Shown here: positions 9,111-16,954 of the stretch, in pieces
Numbering within the stretch: the first letter of the stretch is position 1
Layout of the letters: every line of letters starts with the position of its first letter
Source: an uncultured Phycisphaerae bacterium
GTDB taxonomy: Bacteria > Planctomycetota > Phycisphaerae > Sedimentisphaerales > Anaerohalosphaeraceae
Length of the DNA stretch: 42,980 nt
Reading direction: 5' to 3'
NCBI GenBank assembly: GCA_937949545.1
Contig: CALEDR010000013.1
Span: forward strand, 1-42,980
Position numbers and translations under genes: made by a program
Notes under the pieces: generated by a model
Told to the model about the DNA's origin: nothing
What the model saw: the letters and a program-made list of their open reading frames with translations, nothing else
The model's database searches: none

Positions 9111-9128
9111 TTAACAAATATTTGGTAA
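9111..9128. promoter_or_regulatory. Near-perfect 18 bp palindrome upstream of LamG operon
   Basis: TTAACAAATATTTGGTAA matches its own reverse complement at 16 of 18 positions. It lies about 120 bp before the start codon of the large LamG gene, a position suited to a dimeric repressor or activator. The regulator is unknown. Confidence 0.35.
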
Positions 9129-9213
9129 ACCCGGCTATGATAGGAGATGTTCATGCTGCTCGTCCGATAAAATCGGAACTGCAGAAATGAATTTAGACTG
9201 AAAATGATTGAAT

Positions 9214-9255
9214 ACGGAAGGAGGTTATGATTGCATTTCTGAAATAACCTTCCGT
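9214..9255. terminator. Imperfect hairpin, possible terminator
   Basis: ACGGAAGG+TTAT (9214-9221, 9225-9228) pairs with ATAACCTTCCGT (9244-9255), leaving a 3-nt bulge and a 15-nt loop. No U-tract follows on either strand, so termination is doubtful; a structured leader or binding site is equally possible. Confidence 0.25.
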
Positions 9256-9601
9256 TATTGGAAATTTGCCCTTTTTATTTGGGAGGGCATACCCATTTCT
9301 TATGATAAAAAAACAAACGTATATGAATTATTATTATTTGAGCGATTATAGATTGCCGAATTATATCAGTATTTTTCCCTATCGTCAAATGAAATTATCG
9401 GACTTGAAATTTTTTATGGAAAATTCAGGAGGTTTGTTGTTTTCCCAAAAGATTCCGACTTATTTGGGTTATTTTCAGTACATATTGAAGAAAGGGAAAT
9501 CTCCGTTTTTGGTGTATTCACATCCTGTTTAGGCATTTTACGGTTTGCGGCCCAGACAAGGTGAATCTGCCGGATGAAAATCGCCGATAAATGTAGATTG
9601 A

Positions 9602-9641
9602 TTGAAACGTTAGACCGAGATTGTACAATAGAAATCTCGGT
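9602..9641 (+). promoter_or_regulatory. Candidate sigma-70 promoter with dyad over the -10 box, polysaccharide operon
   Basis: TTGAAA (9602-9607), a 16 bp spacer and TACAAT (9624-9629) resemble a housekeeping promoter reading toward the DegT gene. A perfect 9 bp inverted repeat, ACCGAGATT (9614-9622) and AATCTCGGT (9633-9641), is centred on the -10 box, as an operator would be. The resulting transcript would have a leader of about 215 nt, including a CTCGCCT/AGGCGAG hairpin (9682-9708). This is the only promoter I can propose for the 13-gene operon. Confidence 0.4.
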
Positions 9642-9853
9642 ATCCAAAAAATTTAGGAAAAAAAGATCAATAAACGATAAACTCGCCTTTTAAATAGAAT
9701 TAGGCGAGGGATGAAAACGGTTTCGGCAGCCGACGGGGACGGAGTCTAAGTTCATTCTCCTGCGTCTGGAAAAAGTGGTTGTCGGAGCAAGATAATTCGG
9801 CCGGCGTGTCTTTTTCAAACTATTCAGACGCCTGATGTCTAAGGAGCGAACCC

Positions 9854-10999
9854 TTGACGATTAAACCCTTTGAAAAACCGATTTATGTAACCCGTCCGTT
9901 TCTGCCTGATTTGTCGGAATTTACCGCCGGTCTGCGCGAAATCTGGGAGAATCAGTGGCTGACCAACAACGGGCCTGTGCTGGAACGATATACGAGAAGA
10001 CTTATCGAATATTTTGATACCGAGAATGTCTGTCTTTTTAATAATGGAACGCTGGCCCTGCAAATCGGTCTGCAGGGTTTGGGAATCAGTGGGGAGGTTA
10101 TTACGACCCCGTTTACCTTTGTTGCGACTACTCATGCTTTATACTGGAATAAAATCCGTCCGGTTTTTGTGGATATTGAACCGGACTTTTACACCCTCGA
10201 CCCCAAAAAGGTGGAAGCGGCAATTACCCCCTGGACGACGGCCATTCTGGCAGTTCACGTTTACGGGCATCCGTGTAAGGTGATTGCCCTGGCGGATATT
10301 GCACGCCGTCACAATCTGACGCTGATTTACGATGCGGCTCATGCCTTCGGGGTCGGAGTGAACGGCCGCTCGATTGCCCACTTTGGGGACCTGACGATGT
10401 TCAGCTTTCACGCCACCAAACCGTATCACTCGATTGAAGGGGGGCTGCTGACCTTCCGAGACCCCGGTCTGAAGCAGAAGTTCGATTATCTGAAAAATTT
10501 CGGTTTCAAGAATGAAGTCGAAGTCGTTATGCCCGGAACCAACGCCAAGATGAATGAATTTCAGGCCCTGATGGGCGAAATGGTGCTGCGGCACATGCCG
10601 GAGATTGTTTCATCCCGCCGGCAGATTTATCGGCATTATTGCGACTGTCTGAAGGACGTTCCCGGTATCAGACTGCCGACGCCTCTGCCGAATGAGGTGG
10701 TTTATAATTACGCCTATATGCCGATCGAAGTAAATGCCGGCGAATACGGCATTAGCCGAGACGATTTGTATCAGGTTCTCAAACAGTACAACGTGTACAC
10801 ACGCCGCTATTTTTATCCCCTGCTGAATGATTTTGCCTGTTATCGTTCCGTTTCCGTCAGCGATCCGCTGACCGTGGCCCGCGGCGTGGCGGAGCGGATC
10901 CTGACGCTGCCCATCTACTGCGGTCTGTCTTTGTCGGATGTGGAGAAGATTTGCGGGCTGATTCGTCAGATTCCCGGACAGCGAAAGAGCTCGGCTTAA
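9854..10999 (+). CDS. DegT/DnrJ/EryC1/StrS-family PLP sugar aminotransferase
   Basis: This 381-residue enzyme matches the full family length. FNNGTLALQIGLQ (from 62) is the phosphate-contact region, Asp160 in YDAAHAFG should contact the PLP ring nitrogen, and Lys189 in FHATKPYHSIEGG is the PLP Schiff-base lysine. The family transfers an amino group from glutamate to a nucleotide-linked keto sugar. The TTG start is supported by AAGGAG 7 nt upstream (9841-9846). The next gene is a hexapeptide acyltransferase, so the two may make an N-acylated amino sugar; no dedicated keto-sugar-forming dehydratase is in the operon. It is the first gene of the polysaccharide operon. Confidence 0.9.
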   Translation: MTIKPFEKPIYVTRPFLPDLSEFTAGLREIWENQWLTNNGPVLERYTRRLIEYFDTENVCLFNNGTLALQIGLQGLGISGEVITTPFTFVATTHALYWNKIRPVFVDIEPDFYTLDPKKVEAAITPWTTAILAVHVYGHPCKVIALADIARRHNLTLIYDAAHAFGVGVNGRSIAHFGDLTMFSFHATKPYHSIEGGLLTFRDPGLKQKFDYLKNFGFKNEVEVVMPGTNAKMNEFQALMGEMVLRHMPEIVSSRRQIYRHYCDCLKDVPGIRLPTPLPNEVVYNYAYMPIEVNAGEYGISRDDLYQVLKQYNVYTRRYFYPLLNDFACYRSVSVSDPLTVARGVAERILTLPIYCGLSLSDVEKICGLIRQIPGQRKSSA

Positions 11000-11047
11000 G
11001 AAACGGCTTCCCCCCGAAGAGAACCGTTGGTTTTTACAAGGATTCCT

Positions 11048-11623
11048 ATGAAAAACAGTTTTTATACGGCGGATGAGTTAAAGAACATCGGATTTCAGCA
11101 GCTCGGACAAAATGTTTTTATCAGCCGCTACGCGCATTTCTACCGTCCGGAGCTGATGTGCATCGGCAGTCATGTGCGAATCGATGATTTCTGCATTCTA
11201 AGCGGACAAATCAAAATCGGCAGTTATATTCATATCGGAGCCGGAACAACCCTGATTGCGGGCATGGCCGGCATTGAACTGGAGGATTTTTCCGGTTTGT
11301 CCCACCGGGTGAATATTTTCGCCATTTCCGATGATTTCAGCGGTCGCGGAATGATTGGGCCGATGATTCCTGATGAATTCCGAAATGTCCGGTCGGGCAA
11401 GGTGCTTCTGCAGAAGCATACGGTGGTCGGCTGCGGTTCTGTGATTCTCCCCGGAGTGACCCTGGCGGAGGGAAGCGCGGTCGGGGCCCTGAGTCTGGTG
11501 ATTCGCAGTACACAGCCGTGGAAAACCTACGGCGGCCATCCGGCACGGGTCACGGGCCCCAGAAGTCAGCGGGTTCTGGAGCTGGAGAAAAAATTTCTGG
11601 AATCGCTGGACGGATCGCTATGA
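11048..11623 (+). CDS. Left-handed beta-helix (hexapeptide) acyltransferase
   Basis: This is a 191-residue acyltransferase of the LbetaH superfamily, which moves an acetyl or similar group from CoA to a sugar. Isoleucine-rich hexapeptide repeats run from about 37 to 165 (IGSHVRIDDFCILSG, IKIGSYIHIGAG, VVGCGSVILPGVTLAEGSAVGA), ending in the common GGHPARV signature. The ATG at 11048 is preferred to the in-frame TTG at 11027 because AAGGA sits 5 nt before it. Placement after the DegT gene suggests N-acetylation of the amino sugar made by that enzyme, which is inference. The stop overlaps the flippase start (ATGA at 11620-11623). Confidence 0.85.
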   Translation: MKNSFYTADELKNIGFQQLGQNVFISRYAHFYRPELMCIGSHVRIDDFCILSGQIKIGSYIHIGAGTTLIAGMAGIELEDFSGLSHRVNIFAISDDFSGRGMIGPMIPDEFRNVRSGKVLLQKHTVVGCGSVILPGVTLAEGSAVGALSLVIRSTQPWKTYGGHPARVTGPRSQRVLELEKKFLESLDGSL

Positions 11624-13074
11624 GCTCGGAGCTGCGGTCCAAAACCCGTCGGGCGGCTCTGTGGAGTCTTCTGGAAATCGCCGGACAGCGGGGCGTGCAG
11701 TTTGTTGTGGGCGTGATCCTGGCCCGCCTTCTGCTGCCGGAAGAGTTCGGCCTGATCGGGATGCTCCTGTTTTTTCTGGCGCTGGCCCAGATTTTTCTGG
11801 ACAGCGGATTCGGAGCGGCCCTGATTCAGCGGCAGCAGATTACCGACGCGGACATTAATTCCATTTTTTATTTCAATATTCTGGTCGGGTTTGTTTGTGC
11901 CGGTGTGTTATGCCTTTTGGCACCTGCTGTGGCGGTTTTTTATCAGCAGCCGATTCTGAAGCCGCTGCTCCGCTTTTTGTCCCTGATTCTCATTATCAAT
12001 GCCTTCGGTCTGGTTCAGAGTACGCTGCTGGTCAAAGCAATCGATTTCAAAACGCAGACGAAAGTCTCGCTGCTGGCGGCGATTCTGTCCGGAGGAATCG
12101 GCATCACCCTGGCGGTTCTGAATTTCGGCGTCTGGAGTCTGGCGGTCCAGCAGGTCTGTACCGCCTTGTTTCGAACTGTTTTCCTGTGGCTCTTCAGTTC
12201 GTGGCGGCCTTCCCGACTGTTCAGCCTGCGATCTCTGAAGGATTTATTCAGCTACGCCTGGAAACTGCTCTGTTCCGGTTTTCTGAACGCGGTCTTTGAC
12301 AATCTTTACTATGTGGTCATCGGCCGGCTTTTTCCGCCGGCGGAACTGGGATATTTTACCCGTGCAGACAATCTGCAGCAGCTGCCCTCGATTACGCTGA
12401 GCAGTGTGGCGGGGCGGATTGCCTTTCCGGTCTTTTCAACTATTCAGAAAGAGCCGGAACGCGTCAAAAGAGGTCTGCAAAAAGCTCTGATGTTCACGGC
12501 TCTGATTCATTTTCCGCTGATGCTCAGCCTGGGAGCGGCGGCCCGCCAGATTGTCCTGGTCCTGCTGACGGAAAAATGGGCCCCCTGCATTCTTTATCTG
12601 CGGATGCTCAGTCTGGTCGGCATGATGCTTCCGCTTCACGTGCTCAATCTGAACGTTCTGCAGGCCCTGGGGCGGTCGGACTTGTTTTTGCGGCTTGAAC
12701 TGGTGAAAAAAAGCCTGGTGGTTCTGAATCTTTTGATTGCCTGGCGGTGGGGGATTCCGGCAATTATTCTGGGGCAGATTGCAGTTTCCCTGCTGGGATT
12801 GTATCTGAACGGCTGGTTCAACAAAAGCCTTATCCGCTATTCCTTTGGGGAACAGATTCAGGACCTGTCTGCTTATCTGAATCCGGCTCTGATTGCGGCG
12901 GCGGCGGTTTATCTGATCGGCCTGATGCCGATTCCCTCTCCGGCGGTTCAGCTGCTGCTTCAGGTTGCGGTTGGGACGGCGGTTTATCTGGTATTGTCGG
13001 AGGTTTTACGATTGGAGGCTTATCTGGAGCTGCGGCGAATCCTCGTCGGCCGCCTGCAGGCTCTGCGGGGCTGA
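11620..13074 (+). CDS. Wzx-type oligosaccharide flippase (MOP superfamily)
   Basis: This 484-residue integral membrane protein has about 12-14 hydrophobic helices. The N-terminus (SKTRRAALWSLLEIAGQRGVQFVVGVILARLLLPEEFG) is typical of WzxC-like polysaccharide flippases, as is the FTRADNLQQLP segment around the middle. It would move lipid-linked repeat units from the cytoplasmic to the outer leaflet. The ATG at 11620 overlaps the previous stop as ATGA; a longer frame from 11518 exists but lies inside the preceding gene. It is the central export step of the Wzx/Wzy pathway implied by the neighbours. Confidence 0.88.
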   Translation: MSSELRSKTRRAALWSLLEIAGQRGVQFVVGVILARLLLPEEFGLIGMLLFFLALAQIFLDSGFGAALIQRQQITDADINSIFYFNILVGFVCAGVLCLLAPAVAVFYQQPILKPLLRFLSLILIINAFGLVQSTLLVKAIDFKTQTKVSLLAAILSGGIGITLAVLNFGVWSLAVQQVCTALFRTVFLWLFSSWRPSRLFSLRSLKDLFSYAWKLLCSGFLNAVFDNLYYVVIGRLFPPAELGYFTRADNLQQLPSITLSSVAGRIAFPVFSTIQKEPERVKRGLQKALMFTALIHFPLMLSLGAAARQIVLVLLTEKWAPCILYLRMLSLVGMMLPLHVLNLNVLQALGRSDLFLRLELVKKSLVVLNLLIAWRWGIPAIILGQIAVSLLGLYLNGWFNKSLIRYSFGEQIQDLSAYLNPALIAAAAVYLIGLMPIPSPAVQLLLQVAVGTAVYLVLSEVLRLEAYLELRRILVGRLQALRG

Positions 13075-13092
13075 ATCTGTTCGGGGGATTGT

Positions 13093-14100
13093 ATGCAGAA
13101 TCCGCTGGTCAGTGTTCACATGATTACCTACAATCAGGAGCGTTTTATCCGTCGTGCGATTGACAGTGTGCTGGCGCAGAAAACCGATTTCCCGTTTGAA
13201 CTGGTTATCGGAGAGGACTGTTCAACGGACGGAACCCGACAGATTGTCCGGGACTATCAGCAGAAGCATCCGGAGAAAATTCGCGTGGTAACATCCGAGC
13301 GCAATGTGGGTCCCAAGAAAAATTTTGTCCGTACGATTGAGGCCTGCCGAGGCAAATACATCGCTTTCTGCGAGGGCGATGACTTCTGGCATTGTCCGGA
13401 CAAACTGCAGATTCAGGCGGATTATCTGGAAAAGCATCCGGGCTGCGGTCTGGTTTATTCGGAGCATGACCGTTTTTTTGCAGAAAAAGGAAAAACCATC
13501 CGGAACTTTTATCAAACCGTCGGTCAGGAGCCGCCGGCCTGCCTGAATGTCTTTGAAGGCTGGGGGCCGTATCATATTCTGACCTGCACGGTCATGGCCC
13601 GGCTGGATATGGTCCAATCGATTGTCCGCAATCCGTTTCCCTATCAGGATGAGCGGCATATCGGCGGACTGGATATTCCGCTGTTTATCGAAATCGCTAT
13701 GCGGGCATCCGTCTTTTACATCCGGCAGTCCCTGGCGACCTATACAGTCCAGGCGGAGTCCGCATCCAACACCCGCAATTTCCAGAAAAAAGCTCGGTTT
13801 GTCAAATGCAACGTTGAGACGTACTTGTATCTGGCTGAGAAATACGGGCGAAAAGGGGATTCTGAGCATCTTTACCGGGACTGGCTTCGAGCCTGTTTAT
13901 GGGCGGCCTTTTGGGACCGGGATAAACCCTTGGCCGAGCAGGCCCGTCAAAAAGGAGCACTGGATTCCTGGAAAGCCCGTCTGCTCTATATCGGGGCCGT
14001 CAGACCCGAGCTTCATCTCCCTCTTCGCGGGCTGATTACTCTGTTTCTCCGATGGAAAAATCGAATTGCCGGCAGGATGGATCGGTATTTTTCCGATTGA
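13093..14100 (+). CDS. Family 2 glycosyltransferase
   Basis: This 335-residue enzyme has a GT-A fold. Its N-terminus VSVHMITYNQERFIRRAIDSVLAQ and the EDCSTDGTRQI motif bind the nucleotide sugar, and CEGDDFW (near residue 94) contains the metal-binding acidic motif typical of this GT2 subgroup. The C-terminal 100 residues are basic and may sit at the membrane. It probably adds one sugar to the lipid-linked repeat unit; donor and acceptor cannot be read. GGGGGA lies 4 nt upstream of the ATG. It follows the flippase by 18 bp. Confidence 0.87.
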   Translation: MQNPLVSVHMITYNQERFIRRAIDSVLAQKTDFPFELVIGEDCSTDGTRQIVRDYQQKHPEKIRVVTSERNVGPKKNFVRTIEACRGKYIAFCEGDDFWHCPDKLQIQADYLEKHPGCGLVYSEHDRFFAEKGKTIRNFYQTVGQEPPACLNVFEGWGPYHILTCTVMARLDMVQSIVRNPFPYQDERHIGGLDIPLFIEIAMRASVFYIRQSLATYTVQAESASNTRNFQKKARFVKCNVETYLYLAEKYGRKGDSEHLYRDWLRACLWAAFWDRDKPLAEQARQKGALDSWKARLLYIGAVRPELHLPLRGLITLFLRWKNRIAGRMDRYFSD

Positions 14101-14127
14101 AACATATGTTGGCGGGAGGTGTCGAAC

Positions 14128-14697
14128 GTGCGGGGAATGAATCGGCTGCATACACTCTATCTGCGGCTTTTTTATCGGTTTGACTATTTGGGGCGGGGCG
14201 TTTCCGTCGCTCCTTCCTGTGAGATTCGCCGGGCTGCCGCTCCCTATATTTTTCTGGGGGACGGCGTACAGATTGACAAGGATGTATGGCTGAATATCCC
14301 CTATGAAGCCGGTCCTTTTGTAAAGGGCCGGCCGCTTCTGCAGATTGGGGACCGAACCGCTGTCGGAAGACGATGCTTCTTTACGGCCATGCGGCAGATT
14401 CACATCGGCCGGGATGTCCTGTTTGGTCCGGGGGTGCTGCTGGCGGACCATTCGCATCGCTTTGAGGACCCGGCGGCTCCGATTATCCGCCAGGGCGTTA
14501 CCGAGCCCGGAAGCATCATCATCGAAGACGGCTGCTGGTTCGGCTATCACTCGGCCGTCGTCACTCACAAAGGCCGCGAAATACGCATCGGACGCAACTC
14601 CGTCATCGGGGCCAATGCTGTGGTAACGCGGAGCTGCCCGCCGTACAGCGTGCTGGTCGGAAATCCGGCACGAATCATTCCTTACAAGAACGATTGA
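14128..14697 (+). CDS. Hexapeptide-repeat O-acetyltransferase
   Basis: This is a 189-residue LbetaH acyltransferase of the WbbJ/maltose-acetyltransferase-like group. Repeats run through IFLGDGVQIDKDVWLN, IGDRTAVGRRCFFTA and IHIGRDVLFGPGVLLADHSH (His in DHSH is the likely catalytic base), ending with VGNPARII. It probably O-acetylates a sugar of the repeat unit. GTG at 14128 has GGGAGG 8 nt upstream and is chosen over the GTG at 14119, which lies within that site, and the ATG at 14137, which is too distant. Confidence 0.83.
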   Translation: MRGMNRLHTLYLRLFYRFDYLGRGVSVAPSCEIRRAAAPYIFLGDGVQIDKDVWLNIPYEAGPFVKGRPLLQIGDRTAVGRRCFFTAMRQIHIGRDVLFGPGVLLADHSHRFEDPAAPIIRQGVTEPGSIIIEDGCWFGYHSAVVTHKGREIRIGRNSVIGANAVVTRSCPPYSVLVGNPARIIPYKND

Positions 14698-14733
14698 CTT
14701 CCAAACATCCGCCGCCGAACCTGGGAGAACCCT

Positions 14734-16170
14734 GTGGAACAGATGGCCGGTGCCAACCTGGAGTACGCCGATCAGACGACCCTGCATCCGCTGGGATTGA
14801 TGGCGGTCTTGTGTTTGGGGGTCTGCGTGCTCTTTTTCCCAAAACGGTGGTCTGTCGTACCGTTTCTTCTGATGGCCTGTTTTATTTCCACAGCCCAGCG
14901 TCTGGTGATTTTCGGAGCAGACCTTACGCTGCTTCGCATCCTGGTGCTTTTTGGGTTTCTGCGGGTTCTGATACGAAAAGAATACCAGCCGTTTGCATGG
15001 AACCTGCTGGATACCCTCCTGGCGGCATGGCTTCTGAGTCAGACTGTGATTTACTCGCTTCAGATAGGCACGACGTCCGCCTTGATGAACCGGCTCGGAT
15101 TTGCTTTTGAATCGCTCGGGTGCTATTTTTATTTTCGAACGCAGATTCGGGACTGGAAAGAGGTTTCGTCGGCCATCACCGGATGTATTTGGATTAGTGT
15201 TCTGGTGACTGTTTTTTTTATGATTGAATGGTCTACGGGTCGGAACCTGTTTGCGTTTTTCGGGGGTGTTCCTGAGATTACAGCTGTTCGGGAGGGCCGC
15301 CTGCGGTGTCAGGGGGCCTTTTCGCATCCGATTCTGGCCGGCTGTTTCTGGGTGTCTCTGCTTCCGCTGATGGCCTGTCACTGGTGGAAATCCCCGTCCG
15401 ATCGGCGTCTGGCGGCTGTCGGGGTTGTCTGCTGTCTGCTGATTGTAGCGGCCTGCTCCTCCAGTACACCGATCGCAGGGGTTCTGTTTGCTTTACTGGG
15501 GGGGGGGGTGTTTGTCCTTCGGAGGCATCTGTCTCTGATCCGCTGGGGAGTCGTGCTTCTTCTGGTTGTGCTGCACTTTGTTCGGGAAAAGCCCGTCTGG
15601 CATCTGGTCTCGAGGGTCAATATCGTCGGCGGGTCCACCGGATGGCATCGATATTACCTGATGGATGCCGCTATTAAGCATTTTGGAGAATGGGTGTTTC
15701 TGGGAACCCCTTCAACAGCTCATTGGGGATATGGGCTGAATGATGTGACCAATCAGTATATTCTGGAGGGGGTCCGGGGCGGACTGCTGAGTCTGCTTTT
15801 GTTTATCGGGGTTCTGACGGCGGCCTTTGTCAAAGCAGGCCGTCTGCAGCGGTCCGTAAAAGCAGACCGATATCTTTTGTATTTGTTCTGGGCGCTCGGC
15901 GTCAGCCTCTTTGTTCATTGCATGAATTTTATTGCGGTTTCCTACTTTGGCCAGATTTACGTGATTTTCTTTCTGCTCCTCGGGATGATCAGTTCTCTTT
16001 CGCCGGTTTTTCCCCCAAAGGCGATCTTGAGAAACTTCGGCAATTCGAAAACGGTTCAGCCGTTTCCGCCGATGCAGGAAGACATTCATCGCACGCCGTC
16101 AGGATTTGTTCCGGTTTCTGACCGCCCGTTACGCAGGGAGGGATTGGGTGCAGATAAAGCGAATGATTGA
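14734..16170 (+). CDS. O-antigen ligase/polymerase-like membrane protein (Wzy/WaaL superfamily)
   Basis: This 478-residue protein has about 11-12 membrane helices and a large extracytoplasmic loop before the final helices (SRVNIVGGSTGWHRYYLMDAAIKHF), the arrangement of Wzy_C/O-antigen ligase family proteins. It would polymerise repeat units or join them to an acceptor outside the membrane. The GTG start has GGGAG 6 nt upstream. The gene contains an uninterrupted run of 11 G (15498-15508, residues 255-258, LLGGGVF) near mid-gene. A one-base gain there would shift into a frame that stops at 15677, so the tract could switch the gene off or be a sequencing-error hotspot. The 3' end overlaps the next gene by 23 bp. 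Confidence 0.82.
   Translation: MEQMAGANLEYADQTTLHPLGLMAVLCLGVCVLFFPKRWSVVPFLLMACFISTAQRLVIFGADLTLLRILVLFGFLRVLIRKEYQPFAWNLLDTLLAAWLLSQTVIYSLQIGTTSALMNRLGFAFESLGCYFYFRTQIRDWKEVSSAITGCIWISVLVTVFFMIEWSTGRNLFAFFGGVPEITAVREGRLRCQGAFSHPILAGCFWVSLLPLMACHWWKSPSDRRLAAVGVVCCLLIVAACSSSTPIAGVLFALLGGGVFVLRRHLSLIRWGVVLLLVVLHFVREKPVWHLVSRVNIVGGSTGWHRYYLMDAAIKHFGEWVFLGTPSTAHWGYGLNDVTNQYILEGVRGGLLSLLLFIGVLTAAFVKAGRLQRSVKADRYLLYLFWALGVSLFVHCMNFIAVSYFGQIYVIFFLLLGMISSLSPVFPPKAILRNFGNSKTVQPFPPMQEDIHRTPSGFVPVSDRPLRREGLGADKAND
15498..15508 (+). repeat. 11-G homopolymer tract inside the polymerase/ligase gene
   Basis: Eleven consecutive G residues encode Gly-Gly-Gly plus parts of the flanking codons. It is the longest G run I noticed in the window. 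Runs of this length are prone to slipped-strand change. Confidence 0.9.
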
Positions 16171-16954
16171 AGAGTTTTCGGCTGTATGTTATGCCGTTTA
16201 TTCAAAGGCGGCTCGGAGAGGTCCGCGGCGGGTTGTGCTTTATTACCACAGTGTCCGTCCGGAGAATACAGCCTCCTTTACCCGGCAGATGGAATATTTG
16301 GCAGACCGCTGTCAGGTCGTGCGGGCCTGTCAGATTCTGTCGGCTCCTTTGACCGGGAAAAAACCGCTTGTGGCCCTGACGTTTGATGATGCCTTTGTGT
16401 CGGTTTGGGAACAGGCCGTCCCGGTGCTGGAACGGCTGGGTCTGACCGCATCGATTTTTGTCCCGGTGGGCCTGCTCGGCTTCCAGCCGAAATGGGGGTT
16501 GATTGAGCGGACGGAGGATCAGTCTGAAAGGGTAATGAGCCCGGAGGATTTGAAGCGGCTTCAGCGGAAAGGATTTGATTTGTATTCTCATACGATGTCG
16601 CATCCATTTTTGACGCGTCTGGATCGGCCGCAGATTCGGTATGAACTGGAACAGTCTCGCCGAGTTTTGGAAGAGCTTCTGGGCGTACCGGTTGACGCCG
16701 TCAGTTATCCGCATGGAGATTACAACCGGACCGTGCTGGAGGAAGCGGAGCAGGCCGGCTACAAATGGGGATTTACCATCGAGCCGCGAACCGTCTTCGG
16801 ACAGACCAACCCGCTGGCCATAGGGAGATTCAGCGTCAGTCCTTCGGAGGGACTCTTTTCCTTTCGCCTGAAAGTGCTTGGGGCCTATCAGGTCTGTTGG
16901 GGACTGCAGAAACTGAAAAAAAGAATTTTGGGAAAACGGTGCATTGATGAGTGA
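16148..16954 (+). CDS. Polysaccharide deacetylase (NodB-homology domain)
   Basis: This 268-residue carbohydrate esterase family 4-type protein removes N- or O-acetyl groups from polysaccharide. The metal and catalytic residues are visible: LTFDDAF with Asp80 and Asp81, and SHTMSH with His148 and His152 (numbered from the GTG at 16148); SYPHGDYN follows. An earlier LYYHSV motif is typical of the exosortase/EPS-associated group. AGGGAGGG ends 5 nt before GTG 16148, so this start is preferred over TTG 16106 and ATG 16163. It has no clear signal peptide. Coupled upstream (23 bp overlap) and downstream (8 bp overlap), it probably tailors the repeat unit or its amino sugar. Confidence 0.87.
   Translation: MQIKRMIEEFSAVCYAVYSKAARRGPRRVVLYYHSVRPENTASFTRQMEYLADRCQVVRACQILSAPLTGKKPLVALTFDDAFVSVWEQAVPVLERLGLTASIFVPVGLLGFQPKWGLIERTEDQSERVMSPEDLKRLQRKGFDLYSHTMSHPFLTRLDRPQIRYELEQSRRVLEELLGVPVDAVSYPHGDYNRTVLEEAEQAGYKWGFTIEPRTVFGQTNPLAIGRFSVSPSEGLFSFRLKVLGAYQVCWGLQKLKKRILGKRCIDE

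Larger units (their letters stand above)
8992..9853. other. Intergenic stretch between LamG unit and polysaccharide operon
   Basis: These 862 bp contain no gene I can support. The middle (about 9290-9530) is markedly AT-rich and holds an 88-codon open frame (9266-9532, plus) rich in Tyr, Phe and Leu, with no ribosome site and no recognisable motif; it may be a relic or chance. Several dyads occur: a near-palindrome at 9111-9128, an imperfect hairpin at 9214-9255, a perfect 9 bp dyad at 9614-9641 and a 7 bp hairpin at 9682-9708. The last 220 bp are probably the untranslated leader of the polysaccharide operon. Confidence 0.5.

Noticed and set aside
9266-9532. An 88-codon frame in the intergenic region
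   Set aside because: No ribosome site, strong AT bias and no motif; recorded within the intergenic entry rather than as a gene.
9682-9854. A known riboswitch, such as c-di-GMP, in the leader of the polysaccharide operon
   Set aside because: I could not match the conserved core of any class I know; only simple hairpins are visible.
13897-15381. A 494-codon minus-strand open frame
   Set aside because: It is antisense to the acetyltransferase and polymerase genes, has biased composition and no recognisable domain.
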